Positions 43,285 through 52,082 of a DNA stretch of 64,000 bases are shown one piece after another. A program made the translations under genes and the position numbers. The stretch's first letter is position 1; each line of letters opens with the position of its first letter. Location of the stretch: the NCBI RefSeq assembly GCF_024171925.1, contig NZ_JAMTCO010000007.1, positions 124,001 to 188,000 of the forward strand, in the 5' to 3' direction. The stretch comes from Actinokineospora diospyrosa. Its GTDB lineage: Bacteria > Actinomycetota > Actinomycetes > Mycobacteriales > Pseudonocardiaceae. The notes beneath the pieces were generated by a model that was not told the origin of the DNA, searched no databases, and saw only the letters and a program-made list of their open reading frames with translations.

Positions 43285-44664
43285 CTACGCCGCGGCTAGC
43301 GCGGTCACGGCCCGTCGGGTAAGGGCGAGGAAAGCGCCCAGCACGACGACCGTGAGCCCGGCCAGGAGCCAGAGCGAGAGCCGCAGAGCCCCGGTGTAGC
43401 CCTCGCCTTCGAGAGTGCCGTGCGTGCCGGTCGCGATGATCGAACCGACCACCGCGATCCCGATCGTCTCGAAGGCGAGCCGGGACGTGCCGAACATGCC
43501 GGACGCGGTCCCCGCGCGGCTCGGCCCGGCACTGGCCAGGGCCATCCCGTCGACCAGCCCGGTGGACAGCCCGATCCCCGCGCCGAGGGTGAGCAGCGGC
43601 CCGGCGAGCGACAGCGCCGTGCTGTCCGGGCCGATGCCGGTCAGCCACGCGGTGCCGGTGGCGACCAGGGCGAGCGCGCCCGCCAGCACCGCGTTCGCCG
43701 AACTCCACCTGGCCAGCGCGCCCGCCACCAGCGGCAACACCAGGATCGGCGAGGTCATCAGGATCAGCGTGGCACCCGCTCCCCGCGCGCTCTGGCCGAC
43801 CACCTCGGTCAGGTACGACGGCAGGTAGACCAGCAGCGGCACCATCACCGCCACGAAGGTCGCCGCGGCGAGGGCGGCGGCCAGGAACCCGGGCGTGCGC
43901 AGCAGGTCGAAGTGGAACATCGGGTTGGGCACCCGGCGCTCGACCACGGCGAACACGACGAGCAGTCCGACCCCGACCACGAACGCCGCGAGCACCAGCG
44001 GGCTGGCCCAACCCAGCGCCGGGCCCTCGATGAAGCCGGTGATGACCAGCAGCAGCCCGGCGGTGAAGGTGACCGTGCCCGGCCAGTCCACCCCCCGGGC
44101 GTCCGGGTTCCTGGACTCGGGCACGAGCGCGACCAGCGCCAACGCCGCGACCCCGACCGCGGCGGGGAACCAGAACACCGCCTGCCAGCCGAGCGCGCCC
44201 ATGAGCAGGCTCGCCACCGACGGTCCGAACGCCAGCCCGAAGCCGATCGTCGTGCCGAACATGCTGAATGCGACGGCCTTGGTCCTGCCGGTCAACGAGC
44301 TCGCCATGATCGCCACCGCGCTGGTGGCCGCCGCGGCCGCGCCGATGCCCGACAGCCCGCGCAGCACGTCGAGGACCAGCAGGTTCGGCGCGATGGCGCT
44401 GAGCAGGCCACCGACGGCGAAGATCGCGGTGCCCGCGGCGAACACGCGGCGCCTACCCACGATGTCGGCGAGCCCGCCCGCGGCGAGCATGAACCCGGCG
44501 AAGGTCGTGTTGTAGGCGTTGACCACCCACTGCACCGAGGCGAGGTCGCCGTGCAGGGTCGCGCGGATCTCCGGCAGCGCGATCGAGGCGCCGGTGAGGG
44601 TGATCGGGAACATCAGGACGGCGAGCAACAACGTGGCGAGGGTGACCCCCTGGTGGGTACGCAC
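43285..44664 (-). CDS. MFS transporter (DHA2-like drug/solute exporter)
   Basis: A 459-residue major facilitator protein with about fourteen transmembrane helices (twelve at minimum). Helix 1 region SIALPEIRATL, LADIVGRRRVFAAG (motif A) and GFGLAFGPSVASLLMG (motif C-like, proton antiporter) are visible. It probably exports drugs or metabolites by proton antiport. The GTG start is followed by MRTHQGVTLATLL. A CTTCCCGGA repeat lies just upstream of the start (44690-44720) and may be a regulator site. The substrate is not predictable. Confidence 0.92.
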   Translation of the reverse strand: MRTHQGVTLATLLLAVLMFPITLTGASIALPEIRATLHGDLASVQWVVNAYNTTFAGFMLAAGGLADIVGRRRVFAAGTAIFAVGGLLSAIAPNLLVLDVLRGLSGIGAAAAATSAVAIMASSLTGRTKAVAFSMFGTTIGFGLAFGPSVASLLMGALGWQAVFWFPAAVGVAALALVALVPESRNPDARGVDWPGTVTFTAGLLLVITGFIEGPALGWASPLVLAAFVVGVGLLVVFAVVERRVPNPMFHFDLLRTPGFLAAALAAATFVAVMVPLLVYLPSYLTEVVGQSARGAGATLILMTSPILVLPLVAGALARWSSANAVLAGALALVATGTAWLTGIGPDSTALSLAGPLLTLGAGIGLSTGLVDGMALASAGPSRAGTASGMFGTSRLAFETIGIAVVGSIIATGTHGTLEGEGYTGALRLSLWLLAGLTVVVLGAFLALTRRAVTALAAA

Positions 44665-44687
44665 GCCACTAGCTTCGTCGTATTACG

Positions 44688-44720
44688 AACTTCCCGGAAG
44701 CGAGATTCCACTTCCCGGAC
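44688..44720. promoter_or_regulatory. Direct repeat upstream of the MFS gene
   Basis: ACTTCCCGGA occurs twice about 23 bases apart in the 86-base gap between the MFS start and the next gene's stop; the first is part of palindrome CTTCCCGGAAG. It may be a regulator site for the exporter gene. Confidence 0.35.
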
Positions 44721-44750
44721 CGGCGCTGCGAGATCGTGCCCCTGAAGGGT

Positions 44751-45638
44751 TCAGTACGCCGTGCGCGAGTAGCCCGCCGAGGTGGACTTGCTCTCGCCGA
44801 CGCTCTTGCCGACGAAGAACGCGGCCGTCGCGATGCCCAGGACCACGATGATCGCGACGATCACCAGCAGCACCGTGCGACCGCGGCCGGACTTGGTGTC
44901 GGTGGCGAACGCGTCCTGCTGCCAGCCGGTGGAGTTGCCCAGGTCGGGCACCTCTTCGCCCACCCACCACGGCGGGGCGCTCTCCACCGGTCGCTGTTGG
45001 TTCCAGCTCTGCGGGATCGCGGGCTGCTGGGGTTGCTGGGGTTGTGGCAACTGCTGGGGCTGCGGCTGCGGCGGGAAGCTGGTGGTGACCGTGCGCATCT
45101 CGCTGCTGGACACCACCTGGGTGCGGTCGGCCTGCTGCTGGGCCGGGGCCTGCTGGGCGAGCTGCTCGGGGTTGCGCACCACCTGGGTGCGGTCCGGCTG
45201 GGGCTCCTGCGGGCGCACCGTCTGCACGGTCTGCGTGCGCTCACCGACGGGCAGTCCCGGCGGCGGCGGGGTGTCGTCGGTGATCGGCGGGATGATCGTG
45301 GTCGACTCGACGGCCGGGGTGTCGTCCTTCCACTTGAACGCCGGTGGGAAGGGGCCGTCGCTGGGCTTCTCCTGGCTGACCTGCGGAACCGGGACGGGGG
45401 CCGAGATCGGTGCCGCGACGGGCGGAGGTGGCGTCGGGGCGGGCGGCAGCGGCAACTGCGTGATCGGCTCTGGTGCGGCCGGGACGGCGGCGGGCAGAAC
45501 GGGGAGGCTGGGCAGCCCGCTGTCGCCACTGGCGGCCTTGGCCAACACGGCGTCGCGCCGGACCCGGTAGTCGTCAGAGGACAGGCGTCCGGCGGCTAGG
45601 TCAGCGTCTAGCTGCCTTAACTCTTCTTGCCACGTCAT
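44751..45638 (-). CDS. Pro/Gln-rich membrane protein with SHOCT-like N-terminus
   Basis: A 295-residue protein. The first 35 residues, MTWQEELRQLDADLAAGRLS and onward, form a SHOCT-like helical element also seen in the next gene. A long Pro/Gln/Thr-rich region (about 45-240) is disordered, and a C-terminal transmembrane helix (about 256-277) precedes FVGKSVGESKSTSAG. The N-terminus should be cytoplasmic. Function unknown. It lies 53 bases after the paralogue at 45692 and is probably co-transcribed. Confidence 0.8.
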   Translation of the reverse strand: MTWQEELRQLDADLAAGRLSSDDYRVRRDAVLAKAASGDSGLPSLPVLPAAVPAAPEPITQLPLPPAPTPPPPVAAPISAPVPVPQVSQEKPSDGPFPPAFKWKDDTPAVESTTIIPPITDDTPPPPGLPVGERTQTVQTVRPQEPQPDRTQVVRNPEQLAQQAPAQQQADRTQVVSSSEMRTVTTSFPPQPQPQQLPQPQQPQQPAIPQSWNQQRPVESAPPWWVGEEVPDLGNSTGWQQDAFATDTKSGRGRTVLLVIVAIIVVLGIATAAFFVGKSVGESKSTSAGYSRTAY

Positions 45639-45691
45639 CGCCTAGCCCCTCCACCGTGTGCACGTACCCTACCCAATGTGACTCTGCCGGT

Positions 45692-46507
45692 TCAGCGGGC
45701 AGGCAACGCCAACAGCGTGCGTCCGAGCACCGAATCGAAGTAGGCCCGGAACGCCAGATCGTCGTCTTTCGAAGTAGCGGTGACAAGGACTGTCCAGGTA
45801 CCGGAGCGGTAGACGGCCCGGTAGAGCTGTGTGCCACCTTGTCCAGTCCGGACTATCTGAACTCCTTCAGGGGCGGTGTCTACCGTCCACCCGGTGGCGG
45901 CGGCGTAAGCGAGGACGTCTTTAGCGCGATCAGGACCGCTGCCATTGTCGAGAACGTTCACCGTCAGTGAGCGCGGTCCGTCGGTAGAGGCGGCATTCAC
46001 CAGCCCGGAGCTACCGGCGTTCGGGATCTCTGGGCCATAGAGGCCGAGCTGAGGCCCAACTGACACGGGTAAGACCGACGGCTGCGACCTGATCGTGCCG
46101 GGTAACTTCGGCAACCCCTTCGCCAACTCGTCCGCCCGGCTCGCTGTTGTCGGTTGTGGCGGGGGAGCCTCCGCCACCGGCTCCGAGTCGCCGGAGAACA
46201 ACCAGACCCCGGCCGCCACCAGGATCGCCGCGCCGACGACCCCCAGCGCGATCCGCCCGACCCGGCCGCTCGACTCGACGAACAACGCCTCACCGTCGAC
46301 GAACCGCCCGCGGTCCGCCAGGTCCAGCGCCCGCGGCGGCGTGTGCTCGCGCTGCGGCAAGAACGCCGACGACGGGATGTGCACCCGCCGCGTCGTCCCC
46401 GACGCCTCGGCCAGCGCTTCGTCCCGCAGCCGCCGGTGCTCGGCCGAGTCGATCTCCCCGGCCGCCAACCGGTCGTCGAGGTCTCGGAGGGTGTCCTGCC
46501 ACTGCAT
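45692..46507 (-). CDS. Membrane protein with SHOCT-like N-terminus and extracytoplasmic domain
   Basis: A 271-residue protein. [20 protein letters not shown] matches the start of the preceding gene product (W-x-x-x-LRxLDxxLAAG). A transmembrane helix (about 83-104) is followed by a Pro-rich stalk and an extracellular alpha/beta domain ending TLLALPAR. The two proteins may be ligand-binding partners at the membrane. Divergent from msrA over 70 bases. Confidence 0.8.
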   Translation of the reverse strand: MQWQDTLRDLDDRLAAGEIDSAEHRRLRDEALAEASGTTRRVHIPSSAFLPQREHTPPRALDLADRGRFVDGEALFVESSGRVGRIALGVVGAAILVAAGVWLFSGDSEPVAEAPPPQPTTASRADELAKGLPKLPGTIRSQPSVLPVSVGPQLGLYGPEIPNAGSSGLVNAASTDGPRSLTVNVLDNGSGPDRAKDVLAYAAATGWTVDTAPEGVQIVRTGQGGTQLYRAVYRSGTWTVLVTATSKDDDLAFRAYFDSVLGRTLLALPAR

Positions 46508-46577
46508 GTGTTCGGTCTTCCCCCTCTGCTCGAAGCTGTCCCGTTGCCTGGGCCGCGCGGGTCTCTACAGTGGTGTC

Positions 46578-47246
46578 ATGACGCTGTTCAGGCGGGACAA
46601 GACTCGTATTGTCGCAGCCGACCAGGCACTGCCGGGTCGCCAGGAGCCGATGGTGGTCCCGACGGCGCACACGGTGTACCCCGATCGGCGTATCGTGCCG
46701 CCGTTCCCCGCGGGCACCCGCACCGCTGTGTTCGCCATGGGCTGCTTCTGGGGCCCCGAGCGGGTCTACTGGAACGTACCCGGCGTGTACTCCACCGCGG
46801 TCGGTTACGTCGGCGGCTACACCCCGAACCCAACCTACGAGGAAGTCTGCTCCGGCATGACCGGCCACACCGAGGCCGTCCTCGTCGTCTACAACCCGGA
46901 CCAGGTCAGCTACGACGACCTGCTCAAGATCTTCTGGGAGGGCCACGACCCCACCCAGGGCCTGCGCCAGGGCAACGACCTGGGCAGCCAGTACCGCTCA
47001 GCCCTGTACTACGCCGACGACGCCCAGAAGACCGCGATCGAGACGTCACTCGCGGCCTACCAGGACGTCCTCAACCGCGCGGGCTACGGCGAGATCACCA
47101 CCCAGGTAGAACCCGCAGGCACCTTCTTCTACGCCGAGGACTACCACCAGCAGTACCTGAGCGACCAAAAGAACCCCAACGGCTACTGCGGCATGGGCGG
47201 CACCGGCGTCTCCTGCCCCATCGGCCTGGGCGTGCGGGAGAACTAG
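46578..47246 (+). CDS. msrA: Peptide methionine-(S)-S-oxide reductase
   Basis: A 222-residue repair enzyme that reduces methionine S-sulfoxide. Catalytic Cys56 is in [10 protein letters not shown]-terminal resolving cysteines are in [34 protein letters not shown] and GHTEAV are the usual conserved blocks. The ATG at 46578 has no strong Shine-Dalgarno. The gene ends in a CTAG where its stop overlaps that of the convergent 38-residue gene. Confidence 0.95.
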   Translation: MTLFRRDKTRIVAADQALPGRQEPMVVPTAHTVYPDRRIVPPFPAGTRTAVFAMGCFWGPERVYWNVPGVYSTAVGYVGGYTPNPTYEEVCSGMTGHTEAVLVVYNPDQVSYDDLLKIFWEGHDPTQGLRQGNDLGSQYRSALYYADDAQKTAIETSLAAYQDVLNRAGYGEITTQVEPAGTFFYAEDYHQQYLSDQKNPNGYCGMGGTGVSCPIGLGVREN

Positions 47247-47359
47247 TCGGTCGCCTTCGGGTGCCCCGTACCCGCATGCGTCACCCACACCACCCGGCGG
47301 TCCGGATCTGGGCAGTACCAGATCCGGCCGCCCGAGGTGACCTCGTACTGCACGCTCAC
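47243..47359 (-). CDS. 38-residue protein coupled to the antitoxin-like gene
   Basis: A very short protein with [20 protein letters not shown] and a C-terminal [14 protein letters not shown]. The GTG at 47359 overlaps the antitoxin-like TGA (GTGA), and its stop shares CTAG with the msrA stop. Both argue for a real, retained gene despite its size. The GRxWYxxD...VWVxHA pattern recalls the C-terminal strands of RelE/ParE-type toxins, so it may be a truncated or minimal toxin-like partner. This is a weak resemblance. Confidence 0.55.
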   Translation of the reverse strand: MSVQYEVTSGGRIWYCPDPDRRVVWVTHAGTGHPKATD

Positions 47360-47817
47360 CCGATGATCGGTGGCGTCACCGCACCGAAGTCGTCCTCGAG
47401 CGGACCTGCGAGCGTCGCCCGGAGCCCCGGATCGGCGTGGATCGCGGCCGTGCTGCGCCACTCGCGCACCGCCTGGTCGAGCAACGACCAGTTCCCCAAC
47501 TCCGCCGACACCTGATACGCCCGGACGAAGTCCCTGGCGAACTGCAACCGCTCCCCAACCGGCAGAGCGTCTACCCAGGTGAACTCCTCGATCAACGCCG
47601 CATTCACCGCATCCGGCGGCAGGTGCGCCAAGACGGTCCGCAACCCCCGCGCAGCAGTGAACGACCCTGCCGCCGCCGATCTGGCTCGGTCTTCCCGAAC
47701 CAACAGCAATGCCGCCCCGTCCCGCCGCCGGACAAGCACGTCGTCGCCCTGATCCGCGAGGGCGGCGACGCTCTTGGGGTCGCGCTGGAGCTCGCTCCAC
47801 TGCACCTCAGTCGCCAT
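47356..47817 (-). CDS. Prevent-host-death/antitoxin-like protein
   Basis: A 153-residue protein. The N-terminus [20 protein letters not shown] followed by [17 protein letters not shown] has the Phd/YefM antitoxin pattern for DNA binding. It is longer than a usual antitoxin (about 80-90 residues); a C-terminal helical domain (about 85-153) follows, with [34 protein letters not shown] in part. Such two-domain forms occur in actinobacteria. It is coupled to the 38-residue gene. It is divergent from the HEPN gene over 125 bases. Confidence 0.75.
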   Translation of the reverse strand: MATEVQWSELQRDPKSVAALADQGDDVLVRRRDGAALLLVREDRARSAAAGSFTAARGLRTVLAHLPPDAVNAALIEEFTWVDALPVGERLQFARDFVRAYQVSAELGNWSLLDQAVREWRSTAAIHADPGLRATLAGPLEDDFGAVTPPIIG

Positions 47818-47942
47818 GCTCCAAGTCTGAGCTTCTTCAGAAGCTGGACAAGCGGCGCCACCCCTCCGCTTGATCCGAACGGTCTGATATTGACCGGCCA
47901 TCCGGATCAAATCACTACCTCGTGCGTGGATAGCATCACGGT

Positions 47943-48539
47943 GTGATGTCCCAGGCGCTCCAAAGCTGGCAGGGTGCTCGCTCAGCTCGATTGGACAACC
48001 TCTTCGCTGCCCACAAGCAGGTCAGCGGTGGCAAACGTGGCCGCAAGTGGGACACCGACGAGCTCAACCACGCGATCCTGCTGCGGTTGGCGGCTGAGTT
48101 CCAGGGCTTCGCGCGAGACCTCCACGACGAGTGCGTGGATGCTCTCGTCAGAGCGCTTGGGCTGACCAACAGCCGACTCGAGGACATCATCGGCATCGTC
48201 AACCTGCGGGCCAACCGCAAGCTGGACACGGGAAACGCCAGCCCGGGTGGCCTCGGCACCGACTACGCCCGGTTGGGGATGGAGCTGTGGGCGGAGCTCA
48301 AAACGCGCTATCCGAGCCGTGCGGCGAAGTGGAACAAGAAGTTGGAGTTGCTCAACACCGCCCGCAATGGCATCGCGCACGACGATGAGACCAAGTTGCA
48401 GAAGGTCCGATCGGAAGGTTGGCCGATGACCTTGCCGACAGCTCGCTCTTGGCGGAGCGCGCTGGACGCCCTGGCTGGCGGGATGGACACTGTGTGCAAG
48501 ACGTACTTCACGACGCTTACTGGAAGTGCGCCGTGGTGA
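47943..48539 (+). CDS. HEPN-family putative RNase
   Basis: A 198-residue helical protein with R141-N-G-I-A-H146 (LLNTARNGIAHDD), the Rx4H catalytic motif of HEPN ribonucleases. Upstream helices include LRLAAEFQGFARDLHDEC, the sort of pattern seen in RiboL-PSP-HEPN proteins. HEPN RNases act in toxin-antitoxin and phage defence. No separate recognised antitoxin is next to it except the small gene that follows at 48554, which may be its partner. Codon use is less GC-strict than in neighbours, suggesting recent acquisition. The start at 47943 is ATG; an ATG three bases later is equally possible. Confidence 0.75.
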   Translation: MMSQALQSWQGARSARLDNLFAAHKQVSGGKRGRKWDTDELNHAILLRLAAEFQGFARDLHDECVDALVRALGLTNSRLEDIIGIVNLRANRKLDTGNASPGGLGTDYARLGMELWAELKTRYPSRAAKWNKKLELLNTARNGIAHDDETKLQKVRSEGWPMTLPTARSWRSALDALAGGMDTVCKTYFTTLTGSAPW

Positions 48540-48553
48540 GGGGAGGGTGGCTC

Positions 48554-48748
48554 GTGAGCGACAACATCGAGGTTGGTAGTCGGGTGGTCGTGCCCTTCGG
48601 TCTCCGGGATGTCGAGGGAGTGGTCGTGCGGGTTCGGGAGACCGGACTCGGGGTGCGGGTGACCGTCGAGTTGGTCATCGAAGGCGCCGACGAGCATTTG
48701 GTGACGACCTACCCGCGTGAGGCGATCACTGCGGTGTCCGCTGCTTGA
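48554..48748 (+). CDS. Small beta-rich protein downstream of the HEPN gene
   Basis: A 64-residue protein (MSDNIEVGSRVVVPFGLRDV...) with alternating hydrophobic residues, predicted as a small beta-barrel. GGGAGGGTGG lies immediately before GTG 48554. Alternatively the GTG at 48536 overlaps the HEPN stop (GTGA) and adds six residues. Either way it is coupled to the HEPN gene. It is a candidate antitoxin or accessory factor; no family recognised. Confidence 0.6.
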   Translation: MSDNIEVGSRVVVPFGLRDVEGVVVRVRETGLGVRVTVELVIEGADEHLVTTYPREAITAVSAA

Positions 48749-48775
48749 TGTTCCCCGGCCACCACTGAGCTCCGT

Positions 48776-50524
48776 ATGTTGGGTGACGTGTTCACCACCC
48801 GGCCCGAGCTCGTGGGCACCTTCGGCATGGTCGCGTCCACGCACTGGCTGGCCTCCAGCGCCGGGATGGCCGTCCTCGAAGACGGCGGTAACGCGTTCGA
48901 TGCGGCTGTCGCGGCCGGGTTTGTGCTCCAGGTCGTCGAGCCGCATCTCAACGGCCCCGGTGGTGAGGTCCCCGCGGTCTTCACCACAGCCACCAACCCC
49001 TCCCCCCAAGTGCTGTGCGGGCAAGGCGTGGCACCGGCAGGAGCGACCGTCGAGCACTATCGCGGCTTAGGGCTGGACCTGATCCCAGGGAGCGGACTCC
49101 TCGCCACGACGGTCCCCGGGGCGTGGGATGGCTGGCTAACTCTGCTCCGGGACCACGGCACTAAGCGGCTGCACGATGTCCTTAAGTACGCAATCGGGTA
49201 CGCCCGCGACGGATTCCCACTGCTAGAGCGAGTCCCCGCGGTCGTAGACACCGTCCGAAGCCTGTTTGCGGAGCACTGGCCAACCTCGGCAGCCCTGTGG
49301 TTCCCCGCCAAGGGCAGCCGCTTCGCCAACCCCGTGCTGGCTGACACCTGGGAGCGGCTACTAAGCGAGGCCAAAGGCACCACCCGCGAAGCCGAGATCG
49401 ACGCGGCGCGTAAGGCGTGGTCGCAAGGGTTCGTAGCGGAGGCCGTGGATTCCTTCTGCCGCAAGGAGTTCCGCGACGACTCCGGGCGGGATCACGCGGG
49501 TGTGCTCACGGGGCAGGACATGGCCGATTGGACCGCCACCTACGAGCCCGCGACCACCGCCGACTTCGGCCCGTGGACCCTGGCCAAGTGCGGCCCGTGG
49601 ACCCAAGGACCCGTTCTCCTGCAACAACTCCGCCTGCTGGAGAACGCCAACCTGTCCTACACCGACGGAATCCCCACCGCCGACACCGTGCACACCGCGC
49701 TGGAGGCCACCAAGCTCGCGTTCGCCGACCGCGAGGCCTGGTACGGCGACGCGGAGGTCCCCGTCGACCTCCTCCTCTCCCGCGAGTACGCCGCCGACCG
49801 GGCGAGGCTCATCACCGACACCGCCTCCCGCGCGCTGCGCCCCGGCGGCCCCGACCCCCGGCTCCCGCGTTACCCGAGCGCCCCCAAGGACCTCTCCGGC
49901 GCCATCGGCGAGCCGACGGTCCGCCCGGACGGCTCGACCAAGGGCGACACCGTGCACATCGACGTCGTCGACCGGTGGGGGAACATGATCTCCGCGACCC
50001 CGTCCGGCGGTTGGCTGCAGTCCTCGCCCACCATCCCTGACCTGGGGTTCTGCCTCGGCAGCCGCGCGCAGATGTTCTGGCTGGAGGAGGGCCTCCCGAA
50101 CACCCTCGCCCCCGGCAAGCGCCCCCGGATCACCCTCACACCCAGCCTCGCCCTGCACGAAGGCGCCCCCCGGATCGCCTTCGGCACCCCCGGCGGCGAC
50201 GGCCAGGACCAGTGGCAGCTGTGCTTCTGGCTCGCCCGCACCGTCGGCGGGCTCAACCTCCAAGCCGCGATCGACGCGCCCGCCTGGCATTCCAACGCCG
50301 TGCCCAGCTCGTTCTACCCGCGCGACTTCGTCCCCGGCGAGGCGCACGTCGAGTCCCGGCTCGGCCGGTCCACGATCGCCGGGCTCCGCGCGCGGGGGCA
50401 CGAGGTCATCGACGTCGGCCCGTGGACGCTGGGGCGGCTATCTGCTGTTTCACGTGAATCAAACGGGCTCCTGCGCGCCGCCGCGAACCCGCGGGGCATG
50501 CAGGGGTACGCGGTGGGCCGCTAG
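48776..50524 (+). CDS. Gamma-glutamyltransferase family protein
   Basis: A 582-residue Ntn-hydrolase-type protein of the GGT family. The large-subunit start has FGMVASTHWLASSAGMAVLEDGG and the mature small subunit begins at the Thr in KGDTVHIDVVDRWGNMISATPSGGW, where autoprocessing would occur. GGTs move or hydrolyse gamma-glutamyl groups. No signal peptide is evident, so it is probably cytoplasmic, unlike classical secreted GGT. Codon use in about 49080-49460 is less strict than in the rest. The stop shares CTAG with the convergent DUF1697 gene. Confidence 0.88.
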   Translation: MLGDVFTTRPELVGTFGMVASTHWLASSAGMAVLEDGGNAFDAAVAAGFVLQVVEPHLNGPGGEVPAVFTTATNPSPQVLCGQGVAPAGATVEHYRGLGLDLIPGSGLLATTVPGAWDGWLTLLRDHGTKRLHDVLKYAIGYARDGFPLLERVPAVVDTVRSLFAEHWPTSAALWFPAKGSRFANPVLADTWERLLSEAKGTTREAEIDAARKAWSQGFVAEAVDSFCRKEFRDDSGRDHAGVLTGQDMADWTATYEPATTADFGPWTLAKCGPWTQGPVLLQQLRLLENANLSYTDGIPTADTVHTALEATKLAFADREAWYGDAEVPVDLLLSREYAADRARLITDTASRALRPGGPDPRLPRYPSAPKDLSGAIGEPTVRPDGSTKGDTVHIDVVDRWGNMISATPSGGWLQSSPTIPDLGFCLGSRAQMFWLEEGLPNTLAPGKRPRITLTPSLALHEGAPRIAFGTPGGDGQDQWQLCFWLARTVGGLNLQAAIDAPAWHSNAVPSSFYPRDFVPGEAHVESRLGRSTIAGLRARGHEVIDVGPWTLGRLSAVSRESNGLLRAAANPRGMQGYAVGR

Positions 50525-51039
50525 AGCAGTGCGGCGAGCTTGGTGACGGTGTTGAAGTTGCGGGCCGTCGCCGTGACGCCCCACTTCTTCTCGACGGCCG
50601 GTACCACCAGGGGCGAGTTGCTGATCCCGTCCGGGCACCACTGGTAGATCACCCGGTCGCCGACCACGACGCGCCCGGGGTCCAGCGTGGCCGGGTCGAA
50701 CCCCGGCGCGCTGGGTACCTCCGACACGAACGCGGCGACCATCTTCGATCCGTCGTCGGCCTCCGGGAACGGGGACCCCGCCAGCACCGCCCGCAGCTCA
50801 TCGCCGGTGCGCACCAAGCACCGGGTCGTCAGCCCGACCTCGGCGAGCAGCGCCCGCTCCACCGCGCGCTCGACCACGTCGGCCGCCGCGTCGGTGCTCA
50901 ACACCGCGTTGCCGCTCTGCAGCAGCGTGCGCACGTCGGCGTACCCGAGCCCGGTCAGCACCGCGCGCAGGTCCGCCATCGGGAGCTTCGCCCGGCCACC
51001 GACGTTCACCCCGCGCAGCAGAGCGGCGTAGGCGGTCAT
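50521..51039 (-). CDS. DUF1697 family protein
   Basis: A 172-residue cytoplasmic protein beginning MTAYAALLRGVNVGGRAKLPM, the DUF1697 start pattern, with LGYADVRTLLQSGNAVLST and TARNFNTVTKLAALL at the C-terminus. Function is unknown. Its ATG overlaps the stop of the SDR gene upstream (ATGA), so the two are translationally coupled. Confidence 0.9.
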   Translation of the reverse strand: MTAYAALLRGVNVGGRAKLPMADLRAVLTGLGYADVRTLLQSGNAVLSTDAAADVVERAVERALLAEVGLTTRCLVRTGDELRAVLAGSPFPEADDGSKMVAAFVSEVPSAPGFDPATLDPGRVVVGDRVIYQWCPDGISNSPLVVPAVEKKWGVTATARNFNTVTKLAALL

Positions 51040-51989
51040 CGCGCGGCGAGGCCGAACGCGACGCCGGTCAGTTCCTCGCTGGTGTCCCACAGCCGCTTGG
51101 CCAGCTCGCGGTCGCGGGCGGCCTCCAGCGGGGAGACGACCTTCGGGTAGCCCTTCTGCTCCTTGCGCCCGTCCGGCCCGATCAGCTGACCGCCCTCGAC
51201 GTCCTGCGACACGGCGGCGAACAGCTGCGGCAGCGCGCCCATCTCGGCGTCCTGGGCGGAGAGCCGGTTGGACACCTTCAGCGCCAGCTTCATCAGCCCG
51301 GACGGGCCGCTGGACTGCAGGTTCGTCGCCGCGTAGCCGGGGTGGGCCAGCACGCTGGTCAGCGGCACGCCGTTGAGCCGCAGCCTGCGGTGCAGTTCGA
51401 GGCCGAACACCACGTTGGCCAGCTTGGACTGCGAGTAGTAGCCGGTGCGCGAGTACTTGTGCTCGCCGTGCAGGTCGTCGAAGTGGATCCGGCCGCGGCG
51501 GTGCAGGAACGAGGTGACGGTGACCACGCGCGGGTCAGCGCCCTGGGCCAGCACGTCGAGCAGCCGGGCGGTCAGCGCGAAGTGGCCGAGGTGGTTCACG
51601 GCGAACTGCAGCTCGTAGCCCTGGGCGCTGGTGGTGCGCGGCGGCATCATCACGCCCGCGTTGTTGATCAGGACGTCGACCTCGCGGATCCCCGCGGCGA
51701 ACACCTCGACGCTGTCGAGGTCGGCCAGGTCCAGCACCCGGGTCTCCACGGTGGCCGCGGGGTGCTCGGCCACGATCCGGGCGACGGCCTCCTGGCCCTT
51801 CTCCGGGTCCCGCGCGGCGAGGATGACCTGGGCGCCCTTGGCGGCCAGTGCTCGGCAGGTCTCGAAGCCCAAGCCGCTGTTGCCACCGGTGACGATGAAG
51901 GTCCGGCCATCCAACTGGGGTATGTCGGCGGCGGTCCAACCGGGGGACGGGACCTCCGGCTCACCTTCTGGTGTCGTGCTCATGGCCAT
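51036..51989 (-). CDS. SDR family oxidoreductase (retinol dehydrogenase-like)
   Basis: A 317-residue NAD(P)-dependent oxidoreductase. Cofactor loop TGGNSGLGFET, NNAGVMM and the catalytic YYSQSKLANVVFG (Tyr and Lys of YxxxK) are all present. The long form resembles WW-domain oxidoreductase/retinol dehydrogenase-type SDRs. Substrate unknown. Start at ATG 51989, with an alternative ATG at 51983. Divergent from the aldo/keto reductase over 93 bases. Confidence 0.92.
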   Translation of the reverse strand: MAMSTTPEGEPEVPSPGWTAADIPQLDGRTFIVTGGNSGLGFETCRALAAKGAQVILAARDPEKGQEAVARIVAEHPAATVETRVLDLADLDSVEVFAAGIREVDVLINNAGVMMPPRTTSAQGYELQFAVNHLGHFALTARLLDVLAQGADPRVVTVTSFLHRRGRIHFDDLHGEHKYSRTGYYSQSKLANVVFGLELHRRLRLNGVPLTSVLAHPGYAATNLQSSGPSGLMKLALKVSNRLSAQDAEMGALPQLFAAVSQDVEGGQLIGPDGRKEQKGYPKVVSPLEAARDRELAKRLWDTSEELTGVAFGLAAR

Positions 51990-52082
51990 AGCCTGCCCTA
52001 CCCGGGTCACCCACACAGGGCGCGGTCCACGTTACATCTGATGTCTGGCTCACACGCGCTCTCCCGCCCTATCGTCAGCGGT

